64,000 bases of DNA from Opisthorchis felineus (lineage: Eukaryota; Platyhelminthes; Trematoda; Opisthorchiida; Opisthorchiidae): contig SJOL01006487.1 in NCBI GenBank assembly GCA_004794785.1, forward strand, positions 1,069,195 through 1,133,194, written 5' to 3'. The notes under the pieces are model-generated. The model had not been told where the DNA came from. It did not search any database and worked only from the letters and a program-made list of their open reading frames with translations. Made by a program: the position numbers and the translations under genes. Positions 12,001-26,200 of the stretch are shown here, in pieces. How positions within the stretch are numbered: position 1 is the first letter of the stretch; each line of letters opens with the position of its first letter.

Positions 12001-15000
12001 CAAATGATTAATGAGGTTTTTCGTACACCCAGGCCTATGTGTGGTTCATGTGATCATGAGCCAAAAACCACATCAGTGTTAGTGCAAATTGTGTGAATGA
12101 GTAGCCATGCCCTGGGGAGAGTTGACGGCGAAAATTTGGTGGCCGGAAGGGGTGCGTGTTTGTAGGATTCAGTTTGCTCACAAATGAAAACGGAAGTCAC
12201 TTCGGATGGGTAGTTGTTTTTGTTGTTCCTCCTGTTGTCTTGAAAGTTACTGTCTGTTGTTCATTCGTTCCGTGGTACATGGCCTGTTTAACACGTGTGA
12301 CTACTACCCATTTCCATCCACGTCTGTTTACATGGGACTTGGAGAGAATCCGGTCCTGGACAGAGTCACTATGGTTCTGGTTGGTCCGTCGAGAAATGAG
12401 AAAACACAGACCACATGAAGTTTGGGTTGGATAAAAAACAGTCGTGAAGAGAACGCACGTTCAGTTGTGTAGGTAACTGCTCATCTTCATACGGTTCGAT
12501 CGTCAGTTGTAACAAACCTTCAGTCATCTCGTGAATTTTGTTGGCGTGGACTCACCAGAATAATTACGCCAGCACAGTAGGACGGCTGTTCAAACAACGG
12601 CGACGTGAACGTAATTTTCTATAGGCTAACTATGCTCACATTGAAACATCAATTTAGTCGGCCACGCTCTCAGGAAAACCATTTTTTGGATGTCACAAAC
12701 TCGGATACATGTATGCAAGGGCCATCCGTCAGACGTCAGTATCACATCGGAGCATTGCGGAATAGGTTAAAAATTTGCACGCGTTGTAACCCTCGTCCTC
12801 GGGTTCTCTCCCTGAATTTGACTGACAAAAGCTGAAGCAGTAGGAGGGTGATGTGAACACCAGGGGAACAACAATCCTTGCCTATTACCTGAATATGATA
12901 TACCTGGGACAGTTGTTACCCAATCCTGGTCTGTTTGGTGTGATAGTAGGTCCATGCTTTCTAGTGATCCATAAGCAACGTCCCATTTAGTGAGCAGGCC
13001 ATCTCAATTATGTCATCGTTATATGGACGTAGGATAACCGAATACCGTAATTCTGTTTCCGGTTCGTTACTAAAAACATCTAGGAGGATATATTTACTAC
13101 CTGTCTGCTCACTAGAAAACTAATAAGTTCAGTACACAGAATTTTATTAAGCCATTGTTCGGCTCAAACAATGTTGTTGGGTGACCTGAGAGGTGCTATT
13201 TGGACCTTCCCCGACAAGCCGACAATCCGACACAAAGAACGGTAGCTAGGTGACCCGAAAAAAAAACAGTGCTGGCCATTCACCGAAAAGCTGAGCAATC
13301 CAAACACGAAAAACACTTCCTGATGACGCAAGGTCATTCCATTTTATAGGACGGATATAATGAATGTCTATTTTTGTTGACTGACCATCACACAAGTGCC
13401 ACCACGCCACAGGATTGGGTTTTGCAATAAAGTCACCATCGGGCTCGATTTGAAGCGTACATACCTCGAGCAAGACTGAAACCGGGTGCAGGTGACTTGC
13501 TTTTTACTTAACTTGTTACCACGTGACATACATGGGTTTACGCGATGTGACGCATTTGGGTTATTTTTCTTTGACTTATCCACGGTTGGTCTCCAAAAGG
13601 CTGATTTGTTAACAGAACCATTCCGACCACCGTCTGAGACATCGTCGATCAAACGCGGTTAACGTATCTGAAGTGAGCAACGGACCTGGAGTTGTTGATC
13701 AGATCTCCATTAGTGTCAGGACGCTTGCCGTCCTTCTGTCAGTCATGAGTTGCTCGCTCATTGTTTTCGCAAACCTTAATCTCTTGCTCCATGTTTACCG
13801 AAAGAGTTTAGCCTAGCAACCGATATGAAGGACTGACCACAGTGTGTGCGTTCGTTTGAAACACTCGGATCCCAGCACGCGGGTGTTTGGCTGACTGCCA
13901 ACCGGGGTGTCATTCAGCCAACGGACCAGCTATCGTCGAGGTCAGGTGTTCACTTCATGAGACTGCGCACTGACTGTGGCCGTTTGAGTGGAGGGGAGCG
14001 TAGGAAACAAATTGGTCCTCTCTATTTGAGATCGATGTTTGCATGTAATAAAAAATAGGTGGACGGTGAACTATCTGCATCACAGGACGATGCTTACAAT
14101 CACGTGAATTGGGACAGATCTGAAGTGGATGTCGGTTGCTCATGCAGAAAGAACTTACTTCGGTCTTGCCAATGCCTTTTACGGGTTTCGAGTTTTTTTT
14201 TACAACCAAACGCCCTTTGTATACGTGAAACCAACTGAGTCTACCCTCTATACTCGAGGAATAAGACGGTCGCTTAACCTTATTTAATGGACTGTACGTG
14301 AACAAAAGTAAACCGTTCTCTGCGGTTATACATTTATTTGGCTAAACCCAGTGACAGAACTTATCCAGAATCCTGATGCGAAACATAAACCCCAATCTTT
14401 TGACGATAAGTAGATCGCTATTGATTAAGTCAAATGTACACCGATCAGGTGACTTTGGGAAATCACCCAATCGGTATCTGTTCAAAAGTGCTACTACCGT
14501 TTATTTTATAAAAGCCATATGTTTTGTGTCCACGAATAAAGACAGTAAAATAATGGCTGGTGTCCTATTCAATGAGTTTGGAAACAGTAAAAAAGGCGTC
14601 CGTACAAACGGGACTATTAATAGTTCCCTCAGTCTCAATTAAAAGAAGTTAACATATCGAAGCGTATATGTTCTATCAGTTTCGATGTTACGGATAAAAG
14701 GAACAAATTCGGTATAATTCAGCATGGCTTCTTTACACATTCGAACCTTAACGATTACACCACTGCTCATCAGGGAGGAGTCAGAGAATGATTACCCGAA
14801 TTGATTGACTCCATAATTGCAAGGAGGCGGATGAGTCATTTTTTAGTAGAACAGCAAGCCCTAGATGACGCAACACAGCTCGGACTTTGAGTCGTAGAAA
14901 AAAAATTCAACCTTTGTTAAATGACTTAATTGCAGCTTTGTTACTGGGCCACAATTGACCCGATAGTACTGATGCAATTAAGTGGGACTGCTAGAGAGGC

Positions 15001-15504
15001 ATAGGATGCTATTTGAGCTAGTGGTAACCATGTCTGGCACAAATGACCTATGACCTCTAGCTTAGTAACGAGCTTCAGATGCCACTCACCCCCTCCCCAA
15101 CCCTTCTATCAGTTTGGAAATGTTAGGTCAACTCAACAAGACAAAGTGGGGGACGAGGGCCGTAGGTGATACCGAAAGGAAAAAACCTGACGGGTAAAAC
15201 TTGTGGTCATAAATGTCACTGGTTGCATGTAGCTCAATGGTTCTCACATAACAAAATAAACTAACCATCTGAGATAGGTTCCAAATTGTATCCACGGTCG
15301 TTTTAGAAAACCGAAACTGCGACTCAAATGGACACTTCTGGGAATAATTTGTGACGCTGCCATTCTTCGTTCAAGGCTTGTTTCAAGAGAACCAATATTC
15401 TTTCCAGCTTCTTCGATGTAGTCTTTTCACTATACTGGTAACACCCCTGGCTAGGTTAGTCGTTTCTTGGCAATGTATACTTATCTGAAAATGGAGTTAG
15501 TATC
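9086..15504. other. No assigned gene
   Basis: Besides the candidate exon at 11538-11936, it has only short frames and no recognisable repeat. The longest other frame (116 codons, 13955-14305 minus) has no domain. Confidence 0.45.
11538..11936 (-). CDS. Candidate exon, unrecognised
   Basis: A 132-codon open frame with varied codon use: FVLKWKLSDSDPDYTEYRLM, then VEFYPIHREDLDNQALLYVS, then SIFPICRIRLANRRANNERI. The start resembles a beta-sandwich (fibronectin-III-like) strand pattern, but this is weak. A possible acceptor CCGCTAG lies at its upstream end. A donor is not obvious. Confidence 0.27.
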   Translation of the reverse strand: MLSARRFVLKWKLSDSDPDYTEYRLMFIQVEFYPIHREDLDNQALLYVSEGTIDSSPIHKTELHGSIFPICRIRLANRRANNERICTVANEFLPKHAGSVFTRTLHSTFRTMLLAIHCLFSSSFSAAIICNN

Positions 15505-15880
15505 GACCGGTGACTCAGTTGAAATTCTCGTTTATAGTATTCGTCAACTGGATGTGTTGTACTAAGTCGCCAGCTGGCGCGATATTGGAGATATTGAAGC
15601 ATATTTTCTTACAAGGTTGCGGAAAATTGCTCGGCAGATCACTGTCGGTTCCATTCTTCTTAGGGCGCATCAGCTGGGTACAGCTAGGTACAACACATTC
15701 ACTTGAAGTATAACATAAACGATAGGTTTATTTGAGTCTCCTGTTAATGCCAACTTATTTTGCTAAAACTGAAGTTAACTAGGGGACTTTACCTACCCGG
15801 TGGGTAGGTAGGTGGGTAGCCCTAAGAAGGGCTAAACCGGTCCTGGACTGTCGACTACAACCTTATGTGTAATGCATTGT
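15505..15880. repeat. Hammerhead repeat family, fold-back copy
   Basis: The left half (15505-15690) runs in the same orientation as copy 1 with a decayed ribozyme. From 15690 the unit recurs inverted (TACAACACATTCACTTGAAG, ACATAAACGATAGG). A second decayed ribozyme lies on the plus strand near 15825-15850 (AGCCCTAAGAAGGGCTAAAC and CGGTCCTGGACTGTCG). Confidence 0.6.
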
Positions 15881-18295
15881 GCTGACAAAGCTTTGTTCTG
15901 TTATCAGGTGAAGTGCTGTTGGAAGGACAGGTGGATCAGAGGCAGGACGGTCGGAAGTTTCGGTTGGAACCCTGTTGAAATAGGTACAATGCTCCTTCCT
16001 TATTAGGAGCACCATTCGAGAACACCGCAATTTTGCCGTACTCCGAGATATCGCTTACTTGGGAAGTTAATCTAACAACCATCAACATGATATTCGTTGC
16101 TGTACTTGTTCCGTTCTGCTCTACCAAATTGCAAAACGTTCATTTTCCGGAGAGGAATAAACAGTTCAGTGGAGTCAACCGAAAAACACCGGATTGTCGT
16201 TGCACAGATTGATTGCATGTAAGCTACACTTGGATGTACACTGAACATAATTTATGGTGTTATGGCTTGTTTTCCGCAAGTGAATCTCAGTCCGTTTCGC
16301 TGAATACGGTAAGATGGTTAAAACTATCAACCACCAGCACGGTCGTTGCTTTATTGCCACCTGAGTGTGGAGATGAAATGTTTTATACTTGAGCTTATAC
16401 GGGGGATCACCGTCGCAAAACTCTTCGAATCCCAGAAACCCTTTCTCTTAAATCTGTTGCATAAATGAAGGTTTCTTACACCATCCTTTGGACACCTACA
16501 GCCAGTCACTACAAATCCACCGGTTCAAACAACTTTCTCAAAATCAGCAATCAGAACTGCAAAACGTCAAAAACTTTGGCATTCGAAATTACTAGTCTCC
16601 CTTTGATATTTATGCATTCAGAGAATCGACCATGCACGATAATCGCGTGTGATTTCAGTTTCGAGTGTCTACTCATTCTGGGCGTGACCACTTGACAAAA
16701 CCTGTGTTGCGTGCACAACTCGTGTGCGATCACCGTCGTCATGTCCTACAGCACACCAAGTCTGTTACCATGCTTGTCCCGGCAACCACCCCCTATGTGC
16801 AATATCAGCGCATGCAACCGGCATGCTTTGGACACACCACCGTTATTAAATAGACAAGACTAGTGAATGTTTGAAGTGGTTGTTAAATCCGTTGTGCGCG
16901 GTTTTGTGGAGGGATCGGTTATCTCCGTTGCTAAGCCGATTCACCCATGCAACATGTTGATTAAATCAGAAACGTGTGCAATATCAACACACACAGCAAT
17001 CGCCAAGATCACCCGGATAATCGAGTCGCAAGCATCTGGCAATGAGTCTTCGGCATGGCAGAACATCGTAACCATGTTAGGAGAGCGAAACAGTCGGAAT
17101 TTAGAGATGTTGCTACTCCCGTTACTGGTTATCCGGTTTTTCCGTCTGATGGTACATTTACTGTGCATCAAAAAGGTCTGATAATCAGGACAACAAAGGC
17201 CCTACGACGTGATATGACAATACCAGATGATTGCAGATCGTGCTTATTTCACTTTTTTGGACATGAGGCTGCCGTCGAATTTAGATTATCATGCTTATGG
17301 CTTCGTATTCCACTCATGATATTCATGCCCCGCACACGTCAAACTAACAGATAAGACTCTTATCCAAGGATCGACCTGGGTGTCACCTATATCAGCCAAC
17401 ATGAAATGCTCAAACTTGATAACGGTTGATTGCAGAACTGGTAGAGAAACTAGCAGAAAAAGCTTGAAGTAATAATCGCAGTCCCACTGCAGAACGGTTT
17501 GAACAGCTGATGATGACGTTAAACTTGGCAAACGGCTATCGGACATGACCCGGTTAAACTCTCTGGACTAGAAGTTCAACGGCAGTTTGACCGGATAAAT
17601 AAATTCAATAGAAAAGACCAGGTACATTTACCTAGAAGCTTTTGCGTTCAATTTCAAGGCTTTTCAAACCTGGTTTTTGAGGCTCCGCTTTCCACATTCT
17701 ATTAAACTGCCCAAATGCACTGTTTAGTACGTCTGACTACAACGTGCGAGATAAAATCGTTCACAAAATGTAATCGCAAAATGAATTGGTTTCAGTCATT
17801 GTCTGGTACGATTGCTAACCCGCGTTCGCCACTGTAAAGTCAGTTGGAATAGTGCATATGACAGGTCTAAGACCAAAGATGTCCAACGAAAACTCAAAAG
17901 TAACAAGAACAAGGGATCCCAGCTGAGGGACCGGCTCGATAACATATTGGTTTTGTTCATTGCTTTTGTGTGTGAATGGATTTTTTTAGGCTGATTAGGT
18001 CGGTCAGTAATGCACGTTGGGACCAAATTTTTGCTTATCATTAGCGCACAATGAATTAAATACAGTAGTCCTTTCGAGGAGTATTTCACTGCGGAGTGAA
18101 CTTCACCAGACTACATGAGTCTGAACTTTTGTCCTCCAAACAGTGAACATCCGTAATAATTGAGCACCTCTGCCGCCTTCTTGGTGGCTCTCACTTTTAA
18201 AAGGGACCCATGTAAGTTAAAGCACCTTCAAACATTGTCCAAAAAACATTGCACCCAATAGTGACTATCTGCCTGATCTGGAGGAAGGTGGATCA
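15881..18295. other. No gene seen
   Basis: Overlapping frames near 16465-17354 on both strands are open for up to 104 codons, without motifs. It may be part of an unknown repeat. Confidence 0.4.
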
Positions 18296-18645
18296 CAGAA
18301 CGAGGAATTCAGTTGAGTCTCCCGGGAAAACCAAATTGATATGCAAATAAGTCTATTTGTCGAAATCAGTCCAATTCGGGTTCAAGTAGAACATCAGGTT
18401 GACGAAAACTCCGGGACTGTGCCTACCTGATGGTCCCCAAGAAGGGCGAAACCGGTCGTAGGCTGTCAGAAACCTTGTGAGTAGTTTCCCTCATGAAAAT
18501 GTACTAAGATATCTCGAATATCAACTGAAACATGAAGCGGCTTTGTGCAGCATATTCATTTGAAGAAGAGATTCAGGTGGGATTCAGTTGAGTTTCACGT
18601 CAGAACTAAATCGGTGCGCAAATGAGTGCATTTCATAAATGGTTT
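18296..18645. repeat. Hammerhead repeat family, inverted copy
   Basis: A full unit in the opposite orientation to copies 1 and 2. The GATTCAGTTGAGT segment occurs at about 18307 and about 18583, so it again spans slightly more than one monomer (period near 277). Confidence 0.75.
18414..18470 (+). ncRNA. Type I hammerhead ribozyme motif, copy 3
   Basis: Plus-strand order is GCCTAC, CTGATGG, CCC-CAAGAA-GGG, GAAA, CCGG, GTC and GTAGGC. Helix I pairs perfectly over six bases (18421-18426 with 18458-18463). Compared with copies 1 and 2, the change from GTGGGC to GTAGGC turns a G-U pair into A-U, which keeps the stem. Position 9 is G instead of A and the first helix II pair is broken, so activity may be reduced. 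Cleavage is predicted after 18457. Confidence 0.68.
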
Positions 18646-20411
18646 GGCTTTTGTGTGTTTTCGTATTCCAGCCTAGTCAGTTGGCACAAAAATTACCGGT
18701 TTGAAAAGAACTTTATGACGGGGTGGCTGACAACCATTGTACTATATTACCATGTTGTGCAAGTGAGTTCAATCAACCATATGCAAGCATATGGACCATT
18801 TCTTTAGAAGAAATGATAAAAAACAGTCAGAGCACTTGAGCACTGCCAGTGCAGAAGGAATTTGATACATTTCCTTCTAGTTCGTCTACCTATGAAAAAA
18901 ATGCCCCACTCAGGGGATACTTCAGAATTCCCTGTCTTTCTCAGCCGTCTAGATAGGCGGCTGTTCCCGTGAATCTAAACATCCTGACAGTGATACAGGA
19001 TATGCGAGTGTGTTTACACTCTATTACGATGGTTAAGTTACAGTGTCATACGAATTAATGCGTTGTCTGATTCTTGCTCACATTATCGTGGGTAAAAATC
19101 TCCTGTACGCCGGAAATGTTTGCTGTTGTTATTTAACACTAGCGGGCAATGAATGCATGTGACAAACAATCACCGAAATTCAACTCCCGATTTCCATGCA
19201 AAATATTCGGAATTCCAAACTGCATCCTACTCAATTCTGACGCTCTCCTTGTTGTGAAGTACCCAGAATATCTGCTAGAATTTGATGAAAATGCGATATT
19301 ATCTCGCTCGACTTAACCCCGCAAAGGGCAACAAACCCGTTAAAGAGACACTTGTTGCGGCACCAGATTTCTTCTTCTGGGTAGGGCATCCGGCCCCGGA
19401 CACACGAACTCTAACTAGAGATACCACAATGGAAGTACCACGAGAGTTCCACATGTGCTAATCGAACGTGACATTTAACTTCATAAGCACTACTAACACC
19501 CTGTTGGGCTTCGTTGACGCAACCTTCTTACATGGACTTGGCTTGATCGAAATCTAATCCCAAGATTAGTGCACAACACCGTTTGTGATCGTACAACATG
19601 GATTGAAGGAACCCGGGTTGAACTTTAAGATGAAGCAACGCTGGACAGCTCGATATTTGTAGACTGTTAAAAAACATCCATTGTTTTGCGCTCAAAGGTT
19701 TGATTATTATTCGCCTTTACGAAGGTGACACAAAATTCGTTGTCTTAGTGACCAAAACGATGATGGCTGACCATCCTTTGGATGTTTGCAATTTTGCGCT
19801 AGTCAATGCTGCTCCCGAAATCGCTGCATTATTGAATGTGCTCAGCATTCAATTCACGTGAATTTCAACATTCCATCGTACTTGGAGACACATATAATTT
19901 AAGTGTTGCAGCTAGTGGAGTATGTCAGACGGATCTCATTGGTCACCCCGTGAGAAAAAGCCTTTGTCAAAGTTCTTCATTGAAGGGAGTTGGATCGCTT
20001 TGTTTATTAGGCAGTAGATATACAACATAACTCATCCTATCACCGATAGACGTCGAATGACTTATTCGGTCATTAAGACCAGTTTTTGTTGTACCGCTTG
20101 ACTCCGGTTGTGACGACTCAACAACACGCTCTCTCAAAAACATACCTATTAGCTGTAACGATTGGGAGATTTCAGGTAGAAGATTATAAATCAAGCTGGG
20201 CTACAGGTGGGTGGTCTGGTTTCAATGATTCCTTGTATGCAAATCGCCAAGGGTTATCGACATCTACAAACGGAGCACCTTCATCACAACTTGGCATAGC
20301 AGTCACCCCGATAGAATATCGTTTTTGGAATCTGCAGCTAAAAAATCCCAGTTCAGCCACTTCCTGTCGAAAGTTATTTGGAGAATTACTAACCTGTACG
20401 CTACATGCTTT

Positions 20412-21027
20412 TCAATGAAATGCGACAATTCTAAACAGTGGTTTATCTTCCTCGGTCTTCCATAAATTGCACGTAATGAATCGCTTCCTTGTAAACTCGG
20501 TCTGTTGGTGGAGCCGACTGAACTGGCAGAATATTTTGTTGTTTTTGAAGGCAGTGATCTTGGGATAAATGAATAAAGCAGGGGGTTTCCTCGATCGATT
20601 ATCATTTGGGTTATCATCTTCGTCATCATTATTTACAGCTTTAAAAACCGCGTACATGTTGTACAGTGTTTATAGCTTCCATAGTTTCGTTCGCCGATAG
20701 TCTGTGGAGGTAGAATTGGATAGCTACGCACTGGAGGCGGTGGCTGATAAATTTGACGAGTGCCTAGAAAGGTGTTAGTGGAGTTTTCATCGGGCGGATC
20801 GTGAGGGGAAATGTGTAAACAACCGTGTGCCATACTTCTGGCACCTTCGCATTACTGTCGAAGTCATTAGTCGTCTTTGTTGGTTTTGCCAGTTTTCTGA
20901 ACAAAAACAATCCCTCCACCATAGTTTTGGATGCCCAAGAAAGCTTCCAGTTTCGTTCCGTAAGACACCAGAATTGACACGTAAATGTGAATAAGAGAAG
21001 GGCCAAGTTGTAAACCATGTTTTTCAC
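20412..21027 (-). CDS. Putative small secreted protein gene, unrecognised
   Basis: Exon 1 (21027-20856) starts MKNMVYNLALLLFTFTCQFW, a good signal-peptide shape, and ends GAC A|GTAATG. The acceptor is CACTAACACCTTTCTAG at 20764, with a strong branch-like CTAAC. Exon 2 opens GC ACT CGT, so the join is in phase (Ser). It reads TRQIYQPPPPVRSYPILPPQ then TIGERNYGSYKHC and stops at 20633, giving 100 residues and a 92-nt intron. An overlapping frame to 20412 also looks coding (VNNDDEDDNPNDNRSRKPPA, then IYPKITAFKNNKIFCQFSRL). It could be the true continuation after a very small intron or a frameshift. I do not recognise the family. Confidence 0.35.
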
Positions 21028-21360
21028 TACCGAAAGTATACGAGCTTCCGGGAATACGAATTTAGCGCTGAGTACAACTAATCTTAGAACTATATACCCA
21101 TGGAAAAGCCTGCCAGTCAGAAAATTGCCCTAGGAATTTACTCACAAAGTGGACATTATGGGAGTCACCTTTCTCGCATACTGCGAGCGATAAAAGATAA
21201 AACATTAACAGCTTCCAGTGAACCACACTGTTTTAGTCAAATCTGTTTGCTAAAAAGAAGCATCGATCCGCCACCATATAATGTGTACTTGACAATGAAC
21301 TTGACCATACAGCCTCGAATTCCATCGACCAAAACGAAATTAAGCGGTATTCTCAACTAA

Positions 21361-23059
21361 GCTGGTCAGACCCATTGGGAGACGTAACCGACTACTCTGT
21401 TGAAGATCTGGTCAATAGACTCTAGAGGTATGCATCTCAAAGCGGTGTGATTGTGTCTAGGCATAACTAGAACACGATGTAATGTCCGCTCTCCACTCCT
21501 TCCCTTCCTTCCTTCCGCAGTTGTACAGAACACTACTTAACTATCGCTTTCTCGCCTATTCTGCACTAAAAACGGGGTGCGATTTGCTGGCATCACAATC
21601 AGGTTACTAACGGCCACATACATGAAATGAAGAAGATTAGCCTGGACTTGTAACAGCGTGTTCACTAGCTTTCGTGACATCTCAAGGCACCTAATGGAAC
21701 TGCTGGAAGTATAGCTTCATCGACCTTTCCAGCATATATCACTGGGATATCGAGAAAGTTCAGATCACCAACCATGATTGATCATCAGCGCGTGGATAGC
21801 GTTGGAAACCAAGAGAAAGTTAACGGTTCTGGTTCTGCTCGACAGTGTCGAGAAACTGAACGAATCATGTCGGTGAAGACTGTGTGCATTTGACGGGGGA
21901 GGGGTAGTTCGTTCACACCAAGCATATCGAAACATCAGCTGTCTCAGGTGTTTGTTAAATGATAGAACGAAGCGATGCCCGCGACACCGCACCTGACGCT
22001 TGCCAAACTCATCTATCCCTCCGTGACACAAACGAAGTGTCCAGAGGTTTTCCGGGGAAGCCTACTCCCCAGACATTCGCACGGAAGCCATACAGTTGGA
22101 CCTGTAGTCTGGCAGTTTGTCACGTACCTCGTGATTAAAAGTAGCGACTTTGGACCCACAAGTTGTTGGAAGCACGCGTGCTTAAAAACACAGAGTGAGA
22201 AAGCTCGTCATGTTTCCATAGTGTCTGAACGCAAAACTTGATAGAGTTTCCTGAACACTCACCAAGTATCCCACAAACACCCAATAAGGTGTAATTTACT
22301 GAGTCTGCTTATTCGTTTTTCCCACAAAATGTCCACACACAAATTAGACTTCAACTCGGAAAGTACAAGACTCAGCCCTGTCGAACCAGCTCAGCACCCT
22401 AATGACAATTGTTCAGAAAGGGACTCTCATCGAGTGTTAAAATGGTATCTTCAAAGGATGAACTTAAAGGCACCTCGCGTCTTGCGTAAAACCGACCCTT
22501 TATGGTTTGCTTTTCTTACTGAGATAAGTATCATTAAATTAAGACGAAGAATTTCTTGCGCTACTATTTTCGTCAGTAGAGTTAGCAACGAGACACAGTT
22601 TAACTCCCGTTGGATGTGCTGTACAAATTTCGATGTAACTCTTTGTTTGAAGTAGTGTGAACTGAACCTCCCAAGCTAGCTTTGTGATCCATGTCATGGG
22701 GCCTGTTCAAGTTCCAACGGTCTAATTTCAATTCTGGACGGGAGGGGTGCGAATGGATGCAAGCCCGCATCGGGTCGGTTTCGACGGCAACGATCAAGAG
22801 CAGTGATTTATGCGGGTTATTTTAACCATCCAAACCCGTATATTGGGTTGCATTCCCCGTAGATGATGGTGAAAGTGCTGTCCAAAAGGCCATGGTGATC
22901 AGTCAGTCCATGACGTGCTACTAGTCTACGCACAGCGATTAGGTTCGTTGAACCGCAATTTGTTAAAACAGTAAACCGGAAAAAAAACTTAATGTTATTC
23001 CATTGATTAGCAGAATGAACATCCCGGCTCGTTGGTCGTTCAACAAATGGCATATGTCG
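21361..23059. other. No gene seen
   Basis: Short frames only. A 108-codon plus-strand frame at 22329-22655 has no recognised domain. Confidence 0.45.
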
Positions 23060-23238
23060 ACGAGATGGCTCAGTGGTTGGAGCGCGAATTTACTGACCTG
23101 AAGGTCCCGACTGGAACCCGACCTCTGCCTCTCGACTTCCCCTGTCTAGGCTTGGGCAACCTGTTAATATCCCAGCCCTCGTGCCTCCTTCTGGTGACAT
23201 GGCAGTTAGGCACCTAAAGGGTGCTACAGCTGAACGAA
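23060..23238 (+). repeat. tRNA-headed SINE, copy 1
   Basis: It begins GATGGCTCAGTGGTTGGAGC (A-box-like) and continues into the body CTGTCTAGGCTTGGGCAACC, ending GGGTGCTACAGCTGAACGA. The B box is mutated here (ACTGGAACCC for GGTTCGAACCC). Confidence 0.8.
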
Positions 23239-26200
23239 ATGTTGACCCGAACCTGTCACATCCGACGGCTTTGACGCAATAACGACTATAAGAACGTAAG
23301 GAAACGGAAACTTTACAATACGACTCGGAATTTGTGCAATTGCGTGTTTACCAGCTTTCTGCATTAATTATTTATAGTTGTGATCGGTGATTGGGTTGGT
23401 CACAGAGCTTAGCAATTAGTTGCAGCCATCCACTAACGTCTGAGCTACCAACGTTCTCCGACAATCTCCACTTTTGTGATTTAGCACCGAATAGCACATA
23501 AACATCAATAAAGCTTTGCTACGTTTTTCAGTTATTCGGGAGCTTCTTCCCTGAAGAGTGTCTGTTTTTTTAATCAATCCGTTCGTTGTTGTATTGAAGA
23601 ACAAAGCTAACATTTTAACACAAAATATCAACCGACACCCATTGACGGGCGCCACCGGAGGGGTGGGGTTTACGACTGACTCACCTTGTTAGTGTTTGAT
23701 AGTCTTACTACATTCTTCGAAGCTTCTTTTGTGTTTCGTGAAAGCAGAACACAGTTTTACCCATAAATCCTGGATTACCGCCGTCGCAAGCATTATTCGG
23801 CGATCCATCCGATTTTACCTGGGACGCGTCTTCATATTGTAGTGGGTTGCTGCAACTGTGCTCTTATTGCAGGTCTTTAATATTCAGTATTCAACGGAAT
23901 TCGAAACTTCCTTTACATTGAAAACTACTTCAAGTTACACGTGGCCGCTGATTGAAAGCTAGGTTCTACGGATCACTGTCAACAGTGTGTTCTTCTTCAA
24001 CCAGGAGCGTAACTTACTCTTCCTATTGTCTCACAGTTAGCGGATGATAGTGTAGTTTCATTTGGCACTCGTGCATCATCCAGCCAGTAGCCTGAATGCG
24101 CTGGAACACGCTCACCATCACTGCAGTCACCGTGCCAAAGTTTACACGGACAACCTACCTCGCCTCTGACTCGCACGAGCGAGCATACAAATGAAGACTC
24201 CTGACTCAGACACCATATGGCCCGGACTTGAAGGGTGGACCTCAGACTCACCCCCCAGCTCAGCATGGAGACAAACATCATAAAAATTAAACTGGTTCCA
24301 GTCAGCCTGTTTCCATCTTTAAATCCGAGAACGCTGTCAGCACTGTCTGATGGGTCTAAACAAGTGCAGTGGGGCTAGCAACCAGGCGAATAAATCAGCA
24401 AGCCAGCAGACTCCACAGATAGATAGATGCGCAAACGCATGCGATCATGTTGATATTCGTATCGCGGAACCATGACAACAAGACGACGGGTGTAGAACCA
24501 AAAAACAAGAACAATGTGTTTCACGTCCAGGCTGACCAGATCAACGTCTTGGTTGTTTATTCCAGTCTATCCAACCGGTAGGCCATGCTTATTTTCTAAA
24601 GTGCAGCTGACATTCCAGATCAGATAACACTGGAAACTGTTGGGTTTGTACTTTGTTCGAATGACAAATATCAGGACAGCATCGTATGTTTCGGTTGGGT
24701 CACACAGGGAACCAACGCGTGTATACATTTAGAGACATTCATAAATTTCGTTACCTTGCAGAGCAACAAAAGGATATCCTCTCAGTGATATGCTGCCAGG
24801 TTTAGCTGTACATGTACGCTGCATGGTAGAACTGGACTTGCCGTTGACGTATACGAGAAGTGTCACTACAACCGGTTTGGAAATTATGCACTTACCAGCT
24901 CTAAACAATGGCATCGGCGATCTTGCAACAGTCAGATTGAACAATATCATTACCAGCGCCCATGAAAATCATGGTAGGCGGGCACGAGGGAATTTCACAG
25001 CATGTTTTAACATAAAGTAAGCAGTAGAAATTATTTTGTCGGACTTTTGTAGCTATCGATATTACGCAATGAGACAGTTCCAGGCGTATAACGGTGAAGC
25101 TTCTTCACTGCTCCGATAGGTAGGGCACTCTTGCGACCAACGTTGGCCTCAGACCTCTTTAACTGGGCCTTTTCTCCGGTAATTTTGAAGACAGGTTGCC
25201 CGACGCGTGCCAAGAATGTGCACTAAAATGAACCACATTCCAGTTGTCTAAAATAAGAAATGGGAGTGGAATTCGAACCTTCGTTTGAAGAATGTCACAC
25301 TTACGGTTGTAGATCACTGGTATCACTGGTATCAGCCCCTGCGTGTCATCTGACAGACGCTCGACGATTGCACCCAGTGAAGTGTTCGTCGTCTGAACGT
25401 TTATGGTGTATACCAGAAAGATGTAATATTTACCATAAGGTTGTCTTCAACGCTACGCACTATGTAGTCAGCTAGAAGAATCCTAATGGACTGTCAAATA
25501 AATTAGAAAATCAAGCATACACTTCCTATACTTTTTTGAAATACTTCTTTTGCGAGAATGCACTGAATAAGTCATAAATCGTGCATGCTCTACAAGCAAA
25601 CTTTTGATAACAACGTGGACCAACAGTTTGGACCAATTTCCTGTAACGGTGACATGTGATCGCAGAGTTGCTAGGGGAAATTACTGAATATAGTTCCTGT
25701 GCGATGGTGGGATCGACGACACTTGTGTTATCATTCGCAATATTGTCATAACTTACTCGAACTGAGTTGTCCAGAAAGTTCCAGATCTAAATCCTAAGTT
25801 GTCCGTTTGTGGAGAAGACGTGGGCTTGCCTGTCATTTCTTTGCGTGCTCAGACGTGTCTAAAGATTACTCAAGTTTCCACTGTAAATCCTCCAAAATTG
25901 GCAGCTGTCTTCCTTGATATAATTGGTCTGGGGGCGATCTTGTGGCCAATAGTAGGCTTGTAAATGACCGCATGATGGCACGTCCTAAATTTGTCGTTAC
26001 GCAAGCTTATTGAAGTAGAAAGAAGTAGGCCCAATGGATATCGAAGCCTGGTGCGCTGGCCACAGAGTACAAGAATATAAATATTATCTCTGAGAAATGC
26101 AACCCGAAGTTAAATCCATCGACTTTGTAATACAGACGATGGTAGAGCTGGAAACCTTTGATCTATCCAACATTTCTTTTTTACTAGAACCAAAAATGGG

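Noticed and set aside
24340..24400. CTGATGGG resembling a hammerhead core
   Set aside because: No GAAA box or helix II partner follows.
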